Assembly (NCBI RefSeq): GCF_020662265.1
Contig: NZ_VEWM01000080.1
Span: 248,001 to 312,000 of the forward strand
DNA from: Psychrobacter sp. I-STPA6b
Lineage (GTDB): Bacteria > Pseudomonadota > Gammaproteobacteria > Pseudomonadales > Moraxellaceae
Length of the DNA stretch: 64,000 nucleotides
Direction of reading: 5' to 3'
Shown: positions 59,781-64,000 of the stretch, piece after piece
Numbering within the stretch: position 1 is the stretch's first letter
How the letters are laid out: each line of letters starts with the position of its first letter
Translations under genes and position numbers: made by a program
Notes under the pieces: model-generated
What the model was told of the DNA's origin: nothing
The model's input: only the letters and a program-made list of their open reading frames with translations
Database searches by the model: none

Positions 59781-60977
59781 CTATCGGCTCAACGCAGCAA
59801 CTGCAGGTAATGTTTTGCCTTCAACAAACTCTAAAAATGCACCACCACCTGTCGACATATAACTAACACCATTGGCAACTTCATATTTATAAATCGCTGC
59901 CAATGTGTCTCCACCACCAGCGATACAAAATGCTGGGCTATCTTTTATTGCTTCTGAAACGATTTTGGTACCTTCTCCAAATGCATCTACTTCAAAAACA
60001 CCTACAGGACCATTCCATAAAATAGTTTTAGCTGACTTGATAGCATCAGCAAGTTTTTCAGCACTTTGTGGCGCAATATCCAAAATCATCTCATTGTCAC
60101 CGATATCTGCAACGGCTTTAATTTTGGCTTCTGCACTATTTAGTGAGCCAATAAAATCATCAAAGTTAATTTGTGCTTTATCTGCCACCACCACATATTC
60201 TGGCAATAAAATCTGAGTCTGGCTCATGATTGACTTGGCAACCTCAATCAAGTCAGCTTCATATAGAGACCCACCAACAGAATGTCCCTGTGCTGCTAAA
60301 AATGTATTGGCAATACCTCCACCAACGATAATCTGGTCACAAATTTTTGCAAGGCTGGTTAATACATCCAGTTTGGTCGAGACTTTAGAGCCACCAACAA
60401 TGGCAAGCATTGGTTTTTCTGGCGTTTCTAATGCCTTACTCAAAGCATCTAACTCTGCGGATAATAAAGGTCCTGCACAGGCTTGTTTATTTTGGTGATT
60501 CACCGCTTCAATAACGCCATGTGTTGAGGCTTGTGCACGATGTGCTGTACCAAAGGCATCCATTACAAAGACATCACATAAATCTGCATATTTTTGTGAC
60601 AATGCACTGTCATCTGCCTTCTCACCCTTATTAAAGCGGACATTTTCTAGTAATACCACATCACCAGAAGTGACGCTCACACCTGTGCTTAAATAATCAC
60701 GGCTCAATAACACCTCTTGTCCTAACTGCTCGGATAAATAGTCAGCCACAGGTTGTAGTGAAAACTCATCAGCATACTCACCTTCTGTAGGACGACCCAA
60801 ATGAGAGCAGACCAACACGCCAGCCCCTTTTTCTAATGCCATCTTAATGGTTGGTAAGCTTGCTTGCAAACGGGCATCATTAGCAATCTTTCCTGCCCGT
60901 ATTGGCACATTGAGGTCTTCACGTATCAATACTCTTTTATCCGTCAAATCCAAGTCATTCATACGCAAAAAATTCAT
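59781..60977 (-). CDS. pgk: Phosphoglycerate kinase
   Basis: 398 residues, usual length. Catalyses the ATP-forming step between 1,3-bisphosphoglycerate and 3-phosphoglycerate. [24 protein letters not shown] (substrate arginine), [44 protein letters not shown], and [17 protein letters not shown] at the ATP site. AGAGGAG precedes the ATG. Divergent from the dksA-like gene. Confidence 0.97.
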   Translation of the reverse strand: MNFLRMNDLDLTDKRVLIREDLNVPIRAGKIANDARLQASLPTIKMALEKGAGVLVCSHLGRPTEGEYADEFSLQPVADYLSEQLGQEVLLSRDYLSTGVSVTSGDVVLLENVRFNKGEKADDSALSQKYADLCDVFVMDAFGTAHRAQASTHGVIEAVNHQNKQACAGPLLSAELDALSKALETPEKPMLAIVGGSKVSTKLDVLTSLAKICDQIIVGGGIANTFLAAQGHSVGGSLYEADLIEVAKSIMSQTQILLPEYVVVADKAQINFDDFIGSLNSAEAKIKAVADIGDNEMILDIAPQSAEKLADAIKSAKTILWNGPVGVFEVDAFGEGTKIVSEAIKDSPAFCIAGGGDTLAAIYKYEVANGVSYMSTGGGAFLEFVEGKTLPAVAALSR

Positions 60978-61191
60978 CTGTTGCTCCTCTCAAAGGGTTG
61001 GTTTCTATGGCTTTACAAAATATCATATCAATATCACAAATTAATGTCACAAAATTTTAACACACATTTTATTCATCATCACAACTCTATAACCAAAACC
61101 ATATTGAGTAATACATTCTGCCTCTGTAACCTATTAATCATACCCAAGTACATTTATGTTTTTATTACTAAATGATTGATAAGGAAAAGAT

Positions 61192-61521
61192 ATGAGTATA
61201 GATTTTAATGAAGCAAAAACACGCCTACTTAGCTTAAAAGAAGAATATGCCACTCGTATCGAAAAAATCGAAGACCATATTCAACACCCTCAAGACTCAC
61301 TCAATGAGCACTGGGATGACCAAGCCATCTCTACTCGTGAAAATGACATGCGTAAAAACTTATTAGTTGAAGCACAACAAGGGCTAAACTATGTCAATAA
61401 TGCACTGAGTCGTATTGAAAATGGTACATACGGTGAGTGTACAGAATGTGGTGAAGATATCGAAGAAAAACGCTTACAAGCTGTGCCATATGCGACATTA
61501 TGTATGCAACATGCTGAATAA
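61192..61521 (+). CDS. DksA/TraR-family zinc finger protein
   Basis: 109 residues, shorter than E. coli DksA (151). An N-terminal coiled-coil helix pair (about 5-75) with acidic residues near its tip (NEHWDDQA) precedes the zinc finger CTECGEDIEEKRLQAVPYAT, then LCMQH. Ligands are Cys83, Cys86, Cys104 and a His at 107, in place of the usual fourth Cys. DksA/TraR proteins bind RNA polymerase in the secondary channel. AAGGAAA precedes the ATG. Confidence 0.85.
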   Translation: MSIDFNEAKTRLLSLKEEYATRIEKIEDHIQHPQDSLNEHWDDQAISTRENDMRKNLLVEAQQGLNYVNNALSRIENGTYGECTECGEDIEEKRLQAVPYATLCMQHAE

Positions 61522-61558
61522 GCGCTATATGCTACATATAGCACAGCAACAAAATCAT

Positions 61559-61596
61559 AAAAAAATCCCCCAATCATAATGGTTAGGGGATTTTTT
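61559..61596. terminator. Bidirectional terminator between the dksA-like gene and thiE
   Basis: AAAAATCCCC (61561-61570) / GGGGATTTTT (61586-61595), 15-base loop, T run on both strands. It serves these two convergent genes. Confidence 0.85.
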
Positions 61597-61640
61597 AGAC
61601 TTAGCTTCAAATAAGCTTAGATTCAAACAAGAGGTATAGA

Positions 61641-62279
61641 CTATTGCATCCAACCTGCTAGAGCATCCTGCCAGCGTTGACAGCGCAACGCAATCTCAGC
61701 CACTGGATACTGCAAAATATCACCAACAACAGCAACATAACGCAATGAATACGGATAAAGCTGGGTGACATTTTCTGCACTAATGCCACCTATGACACAC
61801 AGGTCGATATCACAATGTTGTACTTGCTCTAATACAGATAAAGAAATAGTTTGTGCGCTTGGCTTGGTAGATGATGCAAAGATTGCCCCCAATGCTGTAT
61901 AGCTGGCACCTTGACGCTTTGCCTCTTCAACCAATGCCACAGAGCCATGACAAGTACAGCCAATCAGGGCATTATCACCTAAAAGCTGACGTGCAGATGC
62001 CACGTTACCATCTTCTTGCCCCAGATGCACACCCACACCCAACTCATGAGCCAACTGCATATCATCATTCATCACCACAGTCACACCATACCTTTCTGCT
62101 AAGGTAATAATCTGTTTTGATTCATGCAATACACCAGCACGCCCTTGCGCTTGACTCACTTTTTTACGACGAATCTGAACAACCTCGACCACACCTGTTG
62201 CAAATGCTTTATCAAGCTTCTCACATAACACAGTTAGCTCATCATCATTTGTAATTAAGTATAAACTGGGTGTCTTCAT
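61641..62279 (-). CDS. thiE: Thiamine-phosphate synthase
   Basis: 212 residues. Joins HMP-pyrophosphate and THZ-phosphate to thiamine phosphate. Conserved: VVQIRRKKVS, TVVMNDDMQLAHELGVGVHLGQED, IGCTCHGSVALVEEA, YTALGAIFASSTKP and CVIGGISAENV. No TPP riboswitch was recognised upstream. Convergent with the dksA-like gene. Confidence 0.93.
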   Translation of the reverse strand: MKTPSLYLITNDDELTVLCEKLDKAFATGVVEVVQIRRKKVSQAQGRAGVLHESKQIITLAERYGVTVVMNDDMQLAHELGVGVHLGQEDGNVASARQLLGDNALIGCTCHGSVALVEEAKRQGASYTALGAIFASSTKPSAQTISLSVLEQVQHCDIDLCVIGGISAENVTQLYPYSLRYVAVVGDILQYPVAEIALRCQRWQDALAGWMQ

Positions 62280-62352
62280 TCACATCTCATCCTAAATCTT
62301 CTGCTTTATAAAAAAAGCCCACTTTTAACACTCTACTTTTAGAGATAAGGCA

Positions 62353-63594
62353 TCAATCACTAATATGGGTATTGATATCAGAATCTGTCTCCAGCTCAAA
62401 TACTTGGCGTAAATATGCCAGATAAGTATCATTGCTAATCATCGTTTTTCCGGGACTATCTGACAACTTAGCAACAGGCTGTCCATTACATTCAACCAAC
62501 TTTAACACAATATTAAGCTGAGTCAGACCCATATCATTGGTTAAATTTGTACCAATACCAAAACTGGTTTTTATGCGCTCTTTAAAATACTGATGTAACT
62601 TCCATGCTTTGGCAATATCCAGCCCATCACTAAAGGTTAACTGTTTTGTTTTAGGATTAATCTTTAACTTTTGATAATGGGCAATTGCCTTATCACCCCA
62701 TTCATACGGGTCACCACTATCATGACGCAACCCATCAAACAGCTTAGCAAAGTATAAATCAAAATCTCGCAAAAACGCATCCATACCCACCACATCCGTC
62801 AAAGCAATACCTAAATCACCTCGGTATTCATGCACCCATGCCTCAAGTGCAGCCTTTTGTGAATCGCGTAGTCGCACATCCAGCGCCTGAAATGCCTGCA
62901 TAAACTCATGCGCCATTGTACCAATAGGTGTCATCTTTAAAGTCTTAGCGAGATAAACATTTGACGTTCCACGTACAATATTCGGCTCAGCACGATGCAA
63001 TGCTTTAACAACATGCGCCTGCCACGTTTTACTAAAACGACGACGAGTTCCAAAGTCAGCAATGATAAATGGTGGGTCATTACGTTGCTGTTTACCAGCA
63101 TACTGATGCAAACTGTCTATTTTTTGCTGTAAGCGATGCTCACCTTCTTCTAAAACCGCAGGCGTACTCAGACGCTGATAATACAACTCATTGACAATCG
63201 CCAATACAAACACTTCAAAAAACATCGCTTGTATCATTGGACCTTCTATATCAATACAAAGGCGATTTTTTTCATCTGTACTAACCTTAATAAATCGGCG
63301 TTTTAATTGAAAAAGCTCCAAATAGTCAACAAAGTCTGAACGCAAAAAACGCAAGCCACGTAAATAATCCAGCTCATCTTGACTAAAACGCAACTCACAC
63401 AAACTATCTAACTGTAACTCTAAATCAGGTTTAATATCTCGTAGTGGATAAGCTGTCTCTTGATAATTGCGACAACGAAAGCGATACACACCATGCGTCT
63501 GTGGAAACTGGTGTAACATAGCTTGTAGCATGGTAAATTTATATAAGTCATTATCTAACAATGAGGTAATAATAGGTGTGATTTTCCCGCTCAT
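62353..63594 (-). CDS. pncB: Nicotinate phosphoribosyltransferase
   Basis: 413 residues. Makes nicotinate mononucleotide for NAD salvage. Signatures: [62 protein letters not shown] and [16 protein letters not shown]. Normal length. The gene lies 73 bases before thiE on the same strand; both make cofactors, but co-transcription is uncertain. Confidence 0.96.
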   Translation of the reverse strand: MSGKITPIITSLLDNDLYKFTMLQAMLHQFPQTHGVYRFRCRNYQETAYPLRDIKPDLELQLDSLCELRFSQDELDYLRGLRFLRSDFVDYLELFQLKRRFIKVSTDEKNRLCIDIEGPMIQAMFFEVFVLAIVNELYYQRLSTPAVLEEGEHRLQQKIDSLHQYAGKQQRNDPPFIIADFGTRRRFSKTWQAHVVKALHRAEPNIVRGTSNVYLAKTLKMTPIGTMAHEFMQAFQALDVRLRDSQKAALEAWVHEYRGDLGIALTDVVGMDAFLRDFDLYFAKLFDGLRHDSGDPYEWGDKAIAHYQKLKINPKTKQLTFSDGLDIAKAWKLHQYFKERIKTSFGIGTNLTNDMGLTQLNIVLKLVECNGQPVAKLSDSPGKTMISNDTYLAYLRQVFELETDSDINTHISD

Positions 63595-63779
63595 AATGCT
63601 ACCTTTTTTTATTAGGAAATAGAGATTTTAAAATTATTGCCTAAAACTTAGCATATTTCTGAACATGCTGGTAGCAATATATATAAAAAACTTGATATAA
63701 AACACGATGATAACAAGGATGACTGATAAAACTTTTTGTTTTACACCAACCATTTATCATATGATGATGTGCAAATAAT

Positions 63780-63813
63780 AGGAAACCAGAGAATTTAGGA
63801 AACCAGAGAATTA
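63780..63813. repeat. Tandem 17-bp direct repeat overlapping the end of the OlsB-like gene
   Basis: AGGAAACCAGAGAATT occurs at 63780 and again at 63797. The second copy also pairs with CTCTGG (63818-63823) through CCAGAG, forming a small hairpin over the stop codon. It looks like a local duplication of a terminator arm. Confidence 0.6.
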
Positions 63814-64000
63814 TCGCTCTGGTTGCAGTAAATTTTGGTAACTTGGCTGAATTTGTTCAAATGGCATCCAAATAAATACATCAGCACAATGAAACATCAC
63901 ATCAAAACATGCTTGCTCGGATAAACTTGCACCCATCTTAATATATGTCCTTAGTAGTGGTGGAAGCTGTGGTGAATGTCTTAACACACTTTCAGGCAGT
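63811..64000 (-). CDS. C-terminal part of an OlsB-like GNAT acyltransferase (truncated by window edge)
   Basis: 62 codons before the stop at 63811-63813; the 5' part lies beyond the window. SPQLPPLLRTYIKMGASLSE and DVMFHCADVFIWMPFEQIQ match the C-terminal end of ornithine-acyl-ACP acyltransferase/hemolysin-like GNAT proteins (usually LPPLLRAYLRLGA...). These acylate ornithine in ornithine-lipid synthesis. Only the terminal region is available, so the assignment is moderate. Confidence 0.7.
   Translation of the reverse strand, partial: LPESVLRHSPQLPPLLRTYIKMGASLSEQACFDVMFHCADVFIWMPFEQIQPSYQNLLQPER

Overview
The window is a 64-kb piece of a low-GC (roughly 40%) gammaproteobacterial chromosome. 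Gene content and protein style (cbb3 oxidase genes, DusA, TtcA, a Lol transporter, a YcgL-domain protein, a very large ComEC, and a glycine-riboswitch gcv operon carrying a nitroreductase) suggest Moraxellaceae, probably Psychrobacter or Moraxella. This is inferred from resemblance; no database search was possible. No rRNA, tRNA or CRISPR array was seen.

Layout. 1-1.4 kb: edge fragment, a small ORF, an organomercurial-lyase (MerB)-like gene behind a perfect 30-bp palindrome, and a decayed SMR multidrug-exporter remnant. 1.4-8.2 kb: metG, then a TrpXYZ-like ABC importer with two tandem substrate-binding lipoproteins, permease and ATPase; a short Trp-containing leader ORF lies before the permease. 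8.5-10.3 kb: lipoprotein plus secreted alpha/beta hydrolase. 10.7-12.4 kb: an AT-rich two-gene cassette containing a YaaW/UPF0174 homologue. 12.6-15.9 kb: VWA/MoxR pair, membrane protein and YcgL protein. 16.1-22.2 kb: tandem glycine riboswitch with terminator, then gcvT-gcvH-nitroreductase-gcvP. 22.2-23.2 kb: gene-free, holding two MITE copies.

23.2-30.7 kb: XRE regulator with hydrolase, a possible surface-adhesin-E-like protein, rnd, recR, ybaB, a WG-repeat secreted protein with partner, and metZ. 31-35.3 kb: phospholipase D/cardiolipin-synthase-like protein, MFS transporter, CPCC zinc protein and a Phd/PIN toxin-antitoxin pair. 35.4-45.3 kb: dusA, CPBP protease, hydrolase, sppA, comEC and lolD/lolC. 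45.8-47.8 kb: hypothetical proteins and an SCP2 protein. 48.7-54.6 kb: ccoNOQP with ccoG and fixH, the high-affinity terminal oxidase and its assembly factors. 54.6-64 kb: ttcA, ruvB, ruvA, fba, an Ala-rich lipoprotein, pgk, a DksA-like protein, thiE, pncB and the C-terminal end of an OlsB-like acyltransferase.

A family of five TA-flanked miniature elements (117-238 bp) with TIRs of about 19-22 bp is scattered through the window; one copy supplies the last codons and stop of comEC. The features most worth follow-up are the AT-rich YaaW-like cassette, the MerB-like gene with its palindrome, the Trp-containing leader ORF, the unusually structured linker of the glycine riboswitch, and the MITE/comEC junction. 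I saw no large, clearly new multi-gene system.
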